Shown one piece after another: positions 7,668 through 18,127 of a stretch of 64,000 nucleotides of DNA; within the stretch, counting starts at the first letter, position 1, and each line of letters starts with the position of its first letter. The stretch is from Futiania mangrovi (GTDB lineage: Bacteria; Pseudomonadota; Alphaproteobacteria; Futianiales; Futianiaceae), in the NCBI RefSeq assembly GCF_024158125.1, contig NZ_JAMZFT010000002.1, forward strand, positions 558,001 through 622,000, written 5' to 3'. Under the pieces are notes generated by a model that did no database searches, had not been told where the DNA came from, and saw only the letters and a list, made by a program, of their open reading frames with translations. The translations under genes were made by a program, and so were the position numbers.

Positions 7668-9131
7668 ATGACCTCTGTCGCTGCGTCCTCCAAGCCCCGC
7701 CCCGCGCAGGTCCCCGATGCGCTGATCGTGCGTCTGAAGGAGATCGTCGGCCCCGGCAACTGGATCGACGACCCGGCGCAGATGGGCGCCTATACGACCG
7801 CCTGGCGGGATCACTGGGAGGCGCGCACCCCGCTCGTGGTGCGTCCGGGCTCGACGCAGGAGGTCGCGGCCATCGTCGCGGCCTGCGCGGCGGAGAACGT
7901 GCCCGTCGTGCCGCAGTCGGGCAACACCGGGCTGACCGGCGGCGGCCTGCCGCGCGATACCGGCGCGGAGATCCTGCTGACGACCGAGCGGATGCGGAAG
8001 GTCCGCGACCTCGACCTTCTGAACGACACGATCACGGTGGAGGCGGGGGTGGTCCTCGCCGACATCCAGAAGGCCGCGTCCGAGGCCAACCGTCTCTTTC
8101 CGCTGAGCCTCGGGGCCGAGGGCTCCTGCCGGATCGGCGGCAACCTCTCGACCAATGCGGGCGGCGTACAGGTGCTGCGCTATGGCAATGCGCGCGCTCT
8201 GGTGCTGGGTCTCGAGGTCGTGCTGCCCGACGGGCGTGTGTGGAACGGGCTGCGGGGCCTGCGCAAGGACAACACGGGCTATGACCTGAAGCAGCTCTTC
8301 ATTGGGGCGGAGGGCACGCTCGGCATCATCACGGCGGCGGTGCTGCGCCTCTACCCCAAGCCGACGGAGCGGCAGGTGGCGGTGGCCGCCGTGACCGATC
8401 CGGCGGCATCCGTGCGCCTGCTGGGCCTGTTGCGGGAGGAGGCGGGCGAGCAGGTCACGACGTTCGAGCTTCTCCAGCGGTCCTGCTATGACAATGCGCT
8501 GGCGACGCTCGACGGGGCCGAGGATCCGCTCGACGCGGTCTATCCCTGGTATGTGCTGACGGAACTCAACGGCCAGGGTGCGCCGGGTTCGCTGCGCGCG
8601 CCGCTCGAGGCCGCGCTCGCGCGCGCGTTCGAGGCGGGCCTCGTCCAGGATGCCGTGATCGCGGCGTCGGAGCAGCAGGCGAACCGGCTCTGGCGTGTGC
8701 GCGAAGAGCAGGCCGACGTGCAGAAGCGCACCGGCACCGGCATCAAGCACGACGTCTCGGTGCCGCTCTCGCGCATCGCGGAGTTCATCGAACGCGCCGA
8801 CGCCGTCCTGACGAAGGCCTATCCGGGCATCCGCCTGTGCGCCTTCGGCCACGTGGGCGACGGCAACATCCACTACAACCCGATCGGGCCGGCGGAGATG
8901 GGCACGGCCTTCGCCGGGGAAACCGAGACGGTCAACCGCATCGTCCACGACATCGTCGCCGATCTCGACGGCTCGATCAGCGCCGAGCACGGCATCGGCC
9001 GCCTGCGGCTTGCGGAGAACGAGCACTACAAGTCGGAGGTCGAGCAGGACCTCATGCGCGCGGTCAAGCAGGCGCTCGACCCGCTGAACCTGATGAACCC
9101 GGGCAAGCTGATCAGCGAACGCGACGGCTGA
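7668..9131 (+). CDS. FAD-linked D-2-hydroxyacid dehydrogenase (GlcD/D2HGDH-type oxidoreductase)
   Basis: This 487-residue flavoprotein has an N-terminal FAD-binding PCMH domain (about residues 50-235) with PQSGNTGLTGGG and GGNLSTNAGG, then a GlcD-type C-terminal domain. The C-terminal half shows the metal-site HVGDGNIHYN and the SAEHGIG motif typical of D-lactate, D-2-hydroxyglutarate and glycolate oxidases. It would oxidise a D-2-hydroxy acid to the 2-oxo acid, passing electrons to a quinone or flavoprotein. The ATG at 7668 follows GAAGGG. A MaoC-fold gene follows 24 bases downstream, so the two are co-transcribed. Confidence 0.88.
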   Translation: MTSVAASSKPRPAQVPDALIVRLKEIVGPGNWIDDPAQMGAYTTAWRDHWEARTPLVVRPGSTQEVAAIVAACAAENVPVVPQSGNTGLTGGGLPRDTGAEILLTTERMRKVRDLDLLNDTITVEAGVVLADIQKAASEANRLFPLSLGAEGSCRIGGNLSTNAGGVQVLRYGNARALVLGLEVVLPDGRVWNGLRGLRKDNTGYDLKQLFIGAEGTLGIITAAVLRLYPKPTERQVAVAAVTDPAASVRLLGLLREEAGEQVTTFELLQRSCYDNALATLDGAEDPLDAVYPWYVLTELNGQGAPGSLRAPLEAALARAFEAGLVQDAVIAASEQQANRLWRVREEQADVQKRTGTGIKHDVSVPLSRIAEFIERADAVLTKAYPGIRLCAFGHVGDGNIHYNPIGPAEMGTAFAGETETVNRIVHDIVADLDGSISAEHGIGRLRLAENEHYKSEVEQDLMRAVKQALDPLNLMNPGKLISERDG

Positions 9132-9155
9132 CGCCCCAAGAATGGAGAGACACCC

Positions 9156-9620
9156 ATGACCGACGAACCGAAGCTGCTGGGCGAAGGCTATTACTGGAAC
9201 GAGTTGAAGCCGGGGATGCGCTTCCGCACCTTCGGGCGGACCATCACCGAGGCGGACCTCGTCTCCTTCATCAACTGCACCGGCATGGTCGAGGTGCTGT
9301 TCACCAACGAGGAGTTCCGCAAGTCGCACTCCGCGATCAAGGGCCGCGTGGTGCCGGGCGCCTTCATCTACGCCATCGCCGAAGGGCTGGTGCTGACCGG
9401 CATGGGGCAGGCGACGGGCCTCGCCTTCCTGCATACGGACATGGACGTGAAGGCTCCGACGGTCGTCGGCGACACGGTCCACGTCGAGATCGAGGTGACC
9501 GAGGCGCGCGCGGCGTCCAAGGGCAACCGCGGCCTCGTGCGCACGAAGAACCGCATCGTCAACCAGCGCGGCGAGACGGTCATCGAGTACAGCCCCCTGC
9601 GCCTGATGCAGGGCCGCTGA
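9156..9620 (+). CDS. MaoC-fold protein lacking the usual hydratase Asp/His pair
   Basis: This hotdog-fold protein of 154 residues begins like an R-specific enoyl-CoA hydratase (GRTITEADLVSF), but the normal G-D-x-N-P-x-H catalytic stretch is replaced by GMVEVLF, so the aspartate and histidine are missing. The rest (KGRVVPGAFIYAIAEGL, and GDTVHVEIEVTEAR) keeps the MaoC fold. I recall the GM-x-EVLF variant as characteristic of a subfamily, so this is probably not a recent loss. It may bind a CoA ester or catalyse by another residue set. It is co-transcribed with the FAD dehydrogenase and is the last gene of the catabolic block. Confidence 0.8.
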   Translation: MTDEPKLLGEGYYWNELKPGMRFRTFGRTITEADLVSFINCTGMVEVLFTNEEFRKSHSAIKGRVVPGAFIYAIAEGLVLTGMGQATGLAFLHTDMDVKAPTVVGDTVHVEIEVTEARAASKGNRGLVRTKNRIVNQRGETVIEYSPLRLMQGR

Positions 9621-9641
9621 GGCGCGGGTTGCCGCATTTTC

Positions 9642-9669
9642 TTGACCCGGCCGGGGGCGTCGGCTAAAC
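9642..9669 (+). promoter_or_regulatory. Candidate sigma-70 promoter for ffh and the ribosomal operon
   Basis: TTGACC (9642-9647) and CTAAAC (9664-9669) are 16 bases apart in the 241-base gap before ffh. This gives a leader of roughly 185 bases. Nothing else recognisable lies in the gap. Confidence 0.45.
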
Positions 9670-9861
9670 GTCCCCGGTCATTCCGGAAGCTTCTTGTCTT
9701 CCATCGGTCCCGCCCCTTGTGGGGGGATCGCCGCCGGTCAGCGAGGTTTCGCCCGCCGGCGCAATCGGTGTTTGGCGTTTGGCGGGGTGCGTGACGCATC
9801 CCATGTGGTGGTTGACGGATTGGGCCGTCGGACGGTTTGGAACAAGGGTGAAGGGAACCTC

Positions 9862-11403
9862 ATGTTCGAAAGCCTGAGCGAACGCCTCTCCTCCGTGCTC
9901 GACCGGCTGAAGGGCCGCGGCGCGCTGAGCGAGTCCGACGTCTCCGCCGCCATGCGCGAGGTGCGCCTTGCCCTGCTCGACGCCGACGTGGCGCTGCCCG
10001 TCGCCAAGGACTTCATCGAGCGGGTGAAGGCCAAGGCCGTCGGGCAGGAGGTGCTGCGCTCCGTCACCCCCGGCCAGATGGTCGTCAAGATCGTCCATGA
10101 CGAACTCGTCGAGACGCTGGGCGGCGAGGACGCGCAGGGCGGCCTCGACGTGGACGCGACCCCGCCCGTGCCGGTGCTGATGGTCGGCCTCCAGGGCTCG
10201 GGCAAGACGACCTCGACCGCCAAGATCGCGCGCCGCCTGCAGGAGAAGGGCAAGAAGCGGGTCCTCATGGCCTCGCTCGACACCCGCCGCCCGGCCGCGA
10301 TGGAGCAGCTGAAGATCCTCGGCGAGCAGGCGGGCGTCGCCACGCTGCCCATCGTCGCGGGCCAGACCGCCGTCGACATCGCCAAGCGCGCGATGCAGGC
10401 GGGCCGCTTGCAGGGCTATGACGTGGTGATGCTCGACACCGCCGGCCGCATGGCGGTGGACGAGGCGCTGATGGCCGAGGTCGCGGCGGTGCGCGACGCG
10501 GTCTCCCCGCGCGAGACGCTGCTGGTCGCCGACAGCCTGACCGGCCAGGACGCGGTCAACACCGCGCGCCTCTTCAACGAGCGGGTGTCCCTCACCGGCA
10601 TCGTGCTGACCCGGATGGACGGTGACGGGCGCGGCGGCGCGGCGCTGTCCATGCGCGCGGTCACCGGCTGCCCGATCAAGCTGATCGGCACGGGCGAGAA
10701 GCTGGACGCGCTGGAGGACTTCCAGCCCAAGCGGATCGCCGGACGCATCCTCGGCATGGGCGACATCGTCAGCCTGGTCGAGCGCGCGTCCGAGACGGTC
10801 AAGGCCGAAGACGCCGAGCGCATGCTCAAGAAGTTCAAGTCGGGCGCCTTCGACCTGGACGACATGGCCGAGCAGATGCGCCAGATGCGCAACCTGGGCG
10901 GCATGAAGGGCATCCTCGGCATGCTGCCCGGCGTGCAGAAGCTGAAGGGCCAACTGGAGGGTGCGAACCTCGACGACCGCGTCATCAAGCGGCAGGAGGC
11001 GGTCATCTCCTCCATGACGCGGGACGAGCGGCGCAACCCGAAGCTGCTCAACGCCTCGCGCAAAAAGCGCATCGCGCGCGGTGCGGGTGTCGACGTGCAG
11101 GACGTCAACCGCGTCCTGAAGATGCACCGCCAGATGGCGGACATGATGAAGATGATGGGCAAGCAGGGCAAACGCGGCGGCGGCCTCGGCGGCATGCTGG
11201 GCGGCATGTTCGGCCGCGGCGGCGGCGGCATGCCCGACCCCTCGCAGATCCCGCCCGACCTGATGAAGAAGCTGCCGGGCGGCGGCCTTCCGGGCGGGCT
11301 TCCGGGCACGCCCGGCAAGCTGCCCCCCGGCTTCCCGGGCCTCGGCGGCCCCGGCGGCCCGAAGCTTCCGCCGGGCTTCCCCGGCGCCCCGAAGAAGAAG
11401 TGA
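9862..11403 (+). CDS. ffh: Signal recognition particle protein Ffh with a Gly/Pro-rich tail
   Basis: Ffh is the SRP GTPase that binds 4.5S RNA and signal peptides of membrane proteins and hands ribosomes to FtsY. The 513-residue protein has the N domain (1-90), the GTPase domain with GLQGSGKTTSTAK, DTAGRM and the TRMDGDGRGGAAL region, and a methionine-rich M domain (about 305-435). From about residue 432 an unusual low-complexity tail follows, rich in Gly, Pro and Leu, with two LPPGFPG copies and ending in three lysines. The ATG at 9862 has AAGGG six bases upstream; upstream frame residues look non-coding. It leads the rpsP-rimM-trmD-rplS run, as in many alphaproteobacteria. Confidence 0.97.
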   Translation: MFESLSERLSSVLDRLKGRGALSESDVSAAMREVRLALLDADVALPVAKDFIERVKAKAVGQEVLRSVTPGQMVVKIVHDELVETLGGEDAQGGLDVDATPPVPVLMVGLQGSGKTTSTAKIARRLQEKGKKRVLMASLDTRRPAAMEQLKILGEQAGVATLPIVAGQTAVDIAKRAMQAGRLQGYDVVMLDTAGRMAVDEALMAEVAAVRDAVSPRETLLVADSLTGQDAVNTARLFNERVSLTGIVLTRMDGDGRGGAALSMRAVTGCPIKLIGTGEKLDALEDFQPKRIAGRILGMGDIVSLVERASETVKAEDAERMLKKFKSGAFDLDDMAEQMRQMRNLGGMKGILGMLPGVQKLKGQLEGANLDDRVIKRQEAVISSMTRDERRNPKLLNASRKKRIARGAGVDVQDVNRVLKMHRQMADMMKMMGKQGKRGGGLGGMLGGMFGRGGGGMPDPSQIPPDLMKKLPGGGLPGGLPGTPGKLPPGFPGLGGPGGPKLPPGFPGAPKKK

Positions 11404-11449
11404 TACCCGAAACACGCGATCCGAATTTCCAAGCGAAAGGACCTGACAC

Positions 11450-11854
11450 ATGGCACTGAAGATCCGTCTCTCCCGCGGCGGCGCGAAGAAGCGCCCGTTC
11501 TACCGCATCGTCGTGACCGACAGCCGCAACCCGCGGGACGGACGCTTCATCGAGAAGATCGGCACCTACAACCCGATCCTCCCGCGCGAGTCCGAAACCC
11601 GCCTCGTCCTCGACGTCGAGAAGGCGAAGGAGTGGATGGCGAAGGGCGCGACGCCGACCGACCGCGTGGCGCGCTTCCTCGAGGATGCGGGCGTGGTGAA
11701 GGCCAAGACCCGCAGCAACCCGAACAAGGCGAAGCCCGGCAAGAAGGCCGAGGAGCGCGCCGAGATGCGCCGCCAGCGCGAGGAAGAGGCCGCGGCCGCA
11801 GCCGCAGCCCCGGCCGAAGAGGCGCCCGCCGAGGAGCCCGCGGCGGAGGCGTGA
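11450..11854 (+). CDS. rpsP: 30S ribosomal protein S16
   Basis: S16 is a small-subunit assembly protein. The first 80 residues match the family closely ([27 protein letters not shown] at the start and the NPILPR region). The protein is 134 residues, longer than the roughly 82 of Escherichia coli, because of a C-terminal extension rich in Ala and Glu, common in Alphaproteobacteria. AAAGGA precedes the ATG. It is second in the ffh operon and is followed after 26 bases by rimM. Confidence 0.97.
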   Translation: MALKIRLSRGGAKKRPFYRIVVTDSRNPRDGRFIEKIGTYNPILPRESETRLVLDVEKAKEWMAKGATPTDRVARFLEDAGVVKAKTRSNPNKAKPGKKAEERAEMRRQREEEAAAAAAAPAEEAPAEEPAAEA

Positions 11855-11880
11855 TCTCCGCCGCTGCCGGTGCCTGAGCC

Positions 11881-12498
11881 ATGCCTCCTAAACCCCGCGC
11901 CCCCAAGGGACCGGACGCCCGCGACGAGGATCTCGTCTGCGTCGGACGCCTTGCGGGTCCGCACGGGCTCAGGGGTGAGGTGCGGCTCAAGTCCTTCACG
12001 GAGGTGCCGGAGGACATCGCGTCCTACGGCCCACTCCGGCTGGGCCGGACGGGACGCACGCTGACGCTTGCGGGCTTGCGGCCCGCGGGCGACGGCTTCG
12101 TGGCCCGGCTCGAAGGGGTCGGCGACCGCACGGCGGCGGAGGCGCTCGGCAAGGGCGACCTCTACGTCTCCCGCGCGGTCCTGCCGGAGACGGAGGACGC
12201 CGACACCTTCTACCACGCGGACCTGATCGGGCTCGCGGCGGTCCTGGAAACGGGGGAAGAGGTCGGCAGCATCCGCGCCGTGCACGATTTCGGCGCGGGC
12301 GACATGCTGGAGGTGTTCGTCCCCGGACGGCGCACGACGCTGATGGTGCCGTTCACGCACGAGGCGGTGCCGGACGTGCGCATCGCCGAAGGGCGCGTGG
12401 TGCTCGCCGCGATCGGGGAGCTTGCGCCCGGTGCGGGTGACGGCGACGAGGGGCCGGACGAGGGGGCAGCAGAGGAGCCTGGGGGGACGCCGCGGTGA
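11881..12498 (+). CDS. rimM: 16S rRNA processing protein RimM
   Basis: RimM assists maturation of the 3' domain of the 30S subunit and binds S19. The 205-residue product has the N-terminal RimM domain (about 15-100, with [19 protein letters not shown]) and a C-terminal PRC-barrel (about 110-185). An acidic Gly/Glu-rich tail of about 20 residues is extra. The stop overlaps the GTG start of trmD, the usual rimM-trmD coupling. Confidence 0.95.
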   Translation: MPPKPRAPKGPDARDEDLVCVGRLAGPHGLRGEVRLKSFTEVPEDIASYGPLRLGRTGRTLTLAGLRPAGDGFVARLEGVGDRTAAEALGKGDLYVSRAVLPETEDADTFYHADLIGLAAVLETGEEVGSIRAVHDFGAGDMLEVFVPGRRTTLMVPFTHEAVPDVRIAEGRVVLAAIGELAPGAGDGDEGPDEGAAEEPGGTPR

Positions 12499-13232
12499 CC
12501 GCGCCCTGGCGCGCCAGCGTGCTGACCCTCTACCCCGAGGCATTCCCCGGCCCGCTCGGCGTCGGCGTCGTGGGCAAGGGGCGGGCGGCCGGAAAATGGC
12601 TGCTGGAAACGGTGGACATTCGCGCCTTTTCGCGCGATAAGCACCGCTCCGTGGACGACACTCCGGCCGGCGGGGGTCCCGGAATGGTCATGCGGCCCGA
12701 CGTTCTGGGGGCCGCGGTCGATGCGGTGCCCCGGCAGGGACGGCGGCGTGTCCTGCTCAGCCCGCGCGGGCGGCGGTTCGATCAGGACCTCGCGCGCGCC
12801 TGGGTGGCGGAGCCGGGGGTGATCCTCGTCTGCGGCCGGTTCGAGGGCGTGGACGAGCGCGTGCTCGAGGCGCGCGGGATCGAGGAGGTGAGCCTCTTCG
12901 ATGCGGTGCTCGCGGGCGGAGAGGTCGCGGCCATGGCCGTGATCGAGGCATGCGCCCGGCTTCTGCCGGGTGTCCTGGGCGAGGCGGAGAGCCTCGCGCA
13001 CGAGAGTTTCGAGGATGGCCTGCTGGAGCATCCTCACTACACGAGGCCTCAGGTATGGGACGGCCGCCCCATCCCCGAGGTCTTGACGAGCGGGCACCAC
13101 GCCAATATCGCGGCGTGGCGCCGCGCGAAGGCGGAAGAGATTACCCGGGCCCGCCGGCCCGACCTGTGGACGGATTATCTTGAGCGTACGGGCGGCGCGG
13201 CCCGCCGGACGACGGAAGGAACGGACCGATGA
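12495..13232 (+). CDS. trmD: tRNA (guanine37-N1)-methyltransferase TrmD
   Basis: TrmD methylates G37 of tRNAs using S-adenosylmethionine and protects the reading frame. The 245-residue protein shows the SPOUT knot ([25 protein letters not shown], and the [13 protein letters not shown] stretch) and the C-terminal [19 protein letters not shown] motif. The start is a GTG overlapping the rimM stop, and the stop overlaps the ATG of rplS, so three genes are coupled. Confidence 0.97.
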   Translation: MTAPWRASVLTLYPEAFPGPLGVGVVGKGRAAGKWLLETVDIRAFSRDKHRSVDDTPAGGGPGMVMRPDVLGAAVDAVPRQGRRRVLLSPRGRRFDQDLARAWVAEPGVILVCGRFEGVDERVLEARGIEEVSLFDAVLAGGEVAAMAVIEACARLLPGVLGEAESLAHESFEDGLLEHPHYTRPQVWDGRPIPEVLTSGHHANIAAWRRAKAEEITRARRPDLWTDYLERTGGAARRTTEGTDR

Positions 13233-13654
13233 ACATCATCGAGCAGATCGAAAAGGAAGAAGTGGCCCGTCTGGCGAGTGGCAAGACGTTCCCGGACTTC
13301 GGCCCCGGCGACACGGTGCGCATCAACGTGCGCGTGACCGAGGGCGAGCGGACCCGCGTCCAGGCGTTCGAGGGCGTCTGCATCGCGCGTCAGGGCGGCG
13401 GCTACAACGAGTCGTTCACGGTGCGCAAGGTGTCCTACGGCGAAGGCGTGGAGCGCGTTTTCCCGCTGTTCTCGCCCGCGCTCGACTCCATCGAGCTGGT
13501 GCGCCGCGGCAAGGTGCGCCGCGCGAAGCTCTATTACCTGCGCGGCCGCACGGGCAAGTCGGCCCGCATCGCCGAGCGGACCACGGGCCGCAAGGGCGAG
13601 GCGACCACCTACGAGGACATCACCTCCGCGCCGGAAGCTTCCGCCGAGGAATGA
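13229..13654 (+). CDS. rplS: 50S ribosomal protein L19
   Basis: L19 sits at the 30S-50S interface. The 141-residue protein has the standard core ([20 protein letters not shown], and [18 protein letters not shown]) and a short extension with acidic residues at the end. Its ATG overlaps the trmD stop by four bases. It is the last gene of the ffh-rpsP-rimM-trmD-rplS operon; leuC follows after 133 bases. Confidence 0.97.
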   Translation: MNIIEQIEKEEVARLASGKTFPDFGPGDTVRINVRVTEGERTRVQAFEGVCIARQGGGYNESFTVRKVSYGEGVERVFPLFSPALDSIELVRRGKVRRAKLYYLRGRTGKSARIAERTTGRKGEATTYEDITSAPEASAEE

Positions 13655-13705
13655 GACCCATGCCGCGGGCCCGCTTGACCGGGCGCGCGGATTGCGGTTT
13701 GACAA

Positions 13706-13735
13706 GGGGCCCCGGGCGGATGCGTCCGGGGCCTC
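13706..13735 (+). terminator. GC-rich hairpin between rplS and leuC
   Basis: A 10-bp stem with one wobble pair (GGGGCCCCGG at 13706-13715 with CCGGGGCCTC at 13726-13735) lies in the rplS-leuC gap. There is no T tract, so termination is uncertain; it could be a leader structure of leuC. A TTGACA sits just upstream (13699-13704) without a credible -10. Confidence 0.35.
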
Positions 13736-13787
13736 GCGCATGTTCACGGCGCGGGCAGGGCGGCACAGGAAGAGCAGGACAGGACCA

Positions 13788-15191
<1,404 letters not shown>

Positions 15192-15273
15192 GCCAGGGCC
15201 AAGGCTTGGTGCTGAGACCGATATCGGGGCGCGCGATCCGTCGTGCCCCGATCTTGCCTCCGGAGGGAGACGC

Positions 15274-15510
15274 ATGGTCACCGGACGCGACGACCGCGAG
15301 GAGGAAGCCGCCCGCGCCCTGAAGCGCGTGGCGGGCGAGGGCGGCGGCCTGACCGGCCATACCGAAAGTGCAGCCGGAGGCCGGCCCGACGAAGCGACCG
15401 ATCCCGCAGCCATCTGGGGCAAGCGCATCGGCCGGGCTGCGGGACTCGTCGTGCTCGCCTGGCTCCTCTATCATCTGATCTCCACCTATCTGATCGGAAC
15501 GCCCGGCTGA
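15274..15510 (+). CDS. Small single-span membrane protein of unknown function
   Basis: This is a 78-residue protein with a charged N-terminal half (about residues 1-50, acidic and basic) and one hydrophobic segment at about 55-75 ending STYLIGTPG. There is no signal peptide; the charge pattern suggests the N-terminal half is cytoplasmic. A strong ribosome site (GGAGGGAGA) lies just before the ATG, which supports real translation. I do not recognise the family. It sits between leuC and leuD with a second small envelope gene, probably in the same transcript. Confidence 0.6.
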   Translation: MVTGRDDREEEAARALKRVAGEGGGLTGHTESAAGGRPDEATDPAAIWGKRIGRAAGLVVLAWLLYHLISTYLIGTPG

Positions 15511-15553
15511 GGTGCTGTCCGGGCGGCGCCGACCGAGACCCGGAGAACCGGCC

Positions 15554-16171
15554 ATGCGTGCGTTCGCCCCCCTGCCCCTCATCGCCGCCCTCGTGCTGGC
15601 CGCGCTGCCCGCCGCCGCGCAGCAGGCGCCCTTCCAGCAATGGCAGGCTGTCATAACCGAGCGCGACGAGGCACGTTTCATCGCCATTCCGCAGGTCCGC
15701 GACCGCGCCCGGGAGCTCGCGGAATCCTATGGCCAGATGGACCAGCTGGAGACCCTGCGCGCCCTGCTCGACAGCCCCGCGCAACCGCTGGACGCGGCGG
15801 CCCTTCCGGGCACCTGGCCCTGCCGGACCTTCACGCTGGCCGCGACGCCCGGCCACCGCGAGGACCTGAAGATCCACAACTGGTTCACCTGCCGCATCGC
15901 CGAGACGCCTGACGGCCTCACCTTCGAGAAGCTGACGGGAAGCTGGCGCACGGCGGGCTGGCTTTATGCCGAGACCCCGTTCTCGCGGGTCTATCTCGGC
16001 GCGAAGTCCGATCCAGGCGCCGCGCGCCTCACCGCTTATGGGGAGAATTCGTCGAGCAACGAGGTCGCCGTTCTGGAGCAGGTCGGGCCAGGCCACTACC
16101 GCATGATGTTCGGCGCCGATCCGGAGGGGAGCCGTTTCACCGTGCTCGATATCGACGCCCAGGGCCGCTGA
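15554..16171 (+). CDS. Exported DUF4893-type protein
   Basis: The 205-residue product has a clear signal peptide (MRAFAPLPLIAALVLAALPA, cleavage near residue 22) and no other hydrophobic segment, so it should be periplasmic. The mature part has ITERDEARF near the N-terminus, a central LPGTWPCRTFTL with the FTCRI pair of cysteines, and GSWRTAGWLY; this pattern matches my recollection of DUF4893, whose function is unknown. The two cysteines could form a disulphide. It lies 43 bases after the small membrane gene. Confidence 0.65.
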   Translation: MRAFAPLPLIAALVLAALPAAAQQAPFQQWQAVITERDEARFIAIPQVRDRARELAESYGQMDQLETLRALLDSPAQPLDAAALPGTWPCRTFTLAATPGHREDLKIHNWFTCRIAETPDGLTFEKLTGSWRTAGWLYAETPFSRVYLGAKSDPGAARLTAYGENSSSNEVAVLEQVGPGHYRMMFGADPEGSRFTVLDIDAQGR

Positions 16172-16235
16172 GCCCCTGTGGGCCGCCGGGAGCAGACCGG
16201 CAAGATGCGAAGACCTGCCGCGTGCACGCGCTCTC

Positions 16236-16264
16236 TTGGCCCCCGCGCGGGCATGGGTTAAGAC
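16236..16264 (+). promoter_or_regulatory. Candidate sigma-70 promoter for leuD-leuB
   Basis: TTGGCC (16236-16241) is followed 16-17 bases later by TTAAGAC (16258-16264). It lies about 40 bases before the leuD start, suggesting leuDB can be transcribed independently of leuC. Confidence 0.4.
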
Positions 16265-16300
16265 ACCCGGCAAAACCGCCATGAGGAGAGGGGCCGTCCG

Positions 16301-16924
16301 ATGGACAAGTTCACCAAGCTGACCGGTGTCGCCGCGCCGCTGCCGATGATCAATGTCGACACCGACATGATCATCCCCAAGCAGTTCCTGAAGACGATCA
16401 AGCGCACCGGCCTCGGCAAGAACCTGTTCGACGAGATGCGCTACGACGACGCCGGTGCGGAGAAGCCGGACTTCGTGCTGAACAAGCCCGCCTACCGCAA
16501 CGCGCAGATCCTCGTGGCCGGTGCGAACTTCGGCTGCGGGTCGAGCCGGGAGCACGCGCCCTGGGCACTTCTCGACTTCGGCATCCGCTGCATCGTCGCC
16601 CCGTCCTTCGCCGACATCTTCTACAACAACTGCTTCAAGAACGGCATCCTTCCGATCAAGCTGCCGCAGGAGCAGGTGGACAAGCTGATGGAGGACGCCG
16701 AGCGTGGCTCCAACGCCACGCTCACGGTGGACCTCGAGAACCAGACGATCCAGGGCCCCGACGGCGGCACGATCGCGTTCGAGGTCGACCCCTTCCGCAA
16801 GCATTGCCTGCTGAACGGCCTCGACGACATCGGCCTCACCCTGCAGAAGGGCGACGCCATCGACGGGTTCGAGGCGAAGCGCAAGCAGAGCTTCCCCTGG
16901 CTCGAGCAGGGCAGCGCGGCCTGA
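16301..16924 (+). CDS. leuD: 3-isopropylmalate dehydratase small subunit
   Basis: LeuD is the substrate-recognition partner of LeuC. The 207-residue protein is the usual length and carries the swivel-domain motif [17 protein letters not shown] near residues 74-90. The start at 16301 is supported by the typical [15 protein letters not shown] beginning. leuB follows after 93 bases. Confidence 0.97.
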   Translation: MDKFTKLTGVAAPLPMINVDTDMIIPKQFLKTIKRTGLGKNLFDEMRYDDAGAEKPDFVLNKPAYRNAQILVAGANFGCGSSREHAPWALLDFGIRCIVAPSFADIFYNNCFKNGILPIKLPQEQVDKLMEDAERGSNATLTVDLENQTIQGPDGGTIAFEVDPFRKHCLLNGLDDIGLTLQKGDAIDGFEAKRKQSFPWLEQGSAA

Positions 16925-17017
16925 TCCTTCTTCCGCCGATCCGTCCGGCCGCCCTGACCCGGCGGCCGGCCGCCTATCGGGGCGACATGCCCATCACCTG
17001 ACACAAGAGGACCCGAC

Positions 17018-18127
17018 ATGTCCCGCACTCTTCTGATCCTTCCCGGCGACGGCATCGGGCCGGAAGCCATGGCCGAGACCGTGAAGGTCATCGACTGGTT
17101 CAACGCCAACCGCGCCACGGGCTTCGAGATCGAGGAAGACCTCGTCGGCGGCTGCGCCTACGACGTGCACGGCAAGCCGCTCGCGGACGCCACCATGGAC
17201 CGGGCGCAGCAGGTGGACGCGGTCCTGCTCGGCGCGGTCGGCGGGCCCAAGTGGGACAATCTCGACTTCTCCGTGAAGCCGGAGCGCGGGCTCCTGCGCC
17301 TGCGCAAGGAAATGGACCTGTTCGCCAACCTGCGCCCGGCGATCTGCTTCCCGGCGCTGGCCGATGCCTCCTCGCTGAAGAAGGAGCTGGTCGAGGGCCT
17401 GGACCTCATGATCATCCGCGAGCTGACGGGCGGCGTCTATTTCGGCGAGCCGCGCGGCATCACCCAGATGAACGACGGCACGCGCCGCGGCGTGAACACG
17501 CAGGTCTACACGACCGAGGAGATCCGCCGCGTCGCGCGCGTCGCCTTCGACCTAGCCCGCAAGCGGTCGAACCGCGTCCTGTCCTCCGAGAAGGCGAACG
17601 TGATGGAATCCGGCATCCTCTGGCGCGAGGAGGTGCAGTGGGTCCACGACAACGAGTTCCCGGACGTGGAGCTGTCGCACATGTACGCCGACGCCGTGGC
17701 CATGCAGCTCGTCCGCCGGCCGAAGCAGTTCGACGTGATCGTGACCGACAACCTCTTCGGCGACATCCTGTCGGACGAGGCATCGATGCTCTCGGGCTCT
17801 CTCGGCATGCTGCCGTCCGCCTCGCTCGGCGCCGCCGATCCCGCGACCGGCAAGCGCAAGGCGCTCTACGAGCCGGTGCACGGGTCGGCGCCCGACATCG
17901 CGGGGCAGGGGATCGCCAACCCGCTCGCCTGCATCCTCTCCTTCGCCATGTGCCTGCGCTATTCCTTCGACATGGGCGCGGACGCCGACCTGCTGGAGGC
18001 AGCCGTCTCCAAGGTGCTCGACGACGGCGTGCGCACCGGCGACATCGCCGAGCCCGGCGTGGCCCCGGTGGGAACGAAGGAGATGGGCGACGCGGTCGTC
18101 GCCGCGCTCGGCGCGCTGGCCGCATAG
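17018..18127 (+). CDS. leuB: 3-isopropylmalate dehydrogenase
   Basis: LeuB oxidatively decarboxylates 3-isopropylmalate with NAD+. The 369-residue protein is full length, starting [13 protein letters not shown], with the substrate loop around [16 protein letters not shown] and the signature [28 protein letters not shown]. It forms a transcript with leuD. The 306-base stretch after its stop has no gene and leads to the PEP-CTERM gene. Confidence 0.97.
   Translation: MSRTLLILPGDGIGPEAMAETVKVIDWFNANRATGFEIEEDLVGGCAYDVHGKPLADATMDRAQQVDAVLLGAVGGPKWDNLDFSVKPERGLLRLRKEMDLFANLRPAICFPALADASSLKKELVEGLDLMIIRELTGGVYFGEPRGITQMNDGTRRGVNTQVYTTEEIRRVARVAFDLARKRSNRVLSSEKANVMESGILWREEVQWVHDNEFPDVELSHMYADAVAMQLVRRPKQFDVIVTDNLFGDILSDEASMLSGSLGMLPSASLGAADPATGKRKALYEPVHGSAPDIAGQGIANPLACILSFAMCLRYSFDMGADADLLEAAVSKVLDDGVRTGDIAEPGVAPVGTKEMGDAVVAALGALAA

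Noticed and set aside
13699-13727. TTGACA upstream of leuC as a promoter
   Set aside because: There is no acceptable -10 at 16-18 bases; the position falls in a GC-rich hairpin.
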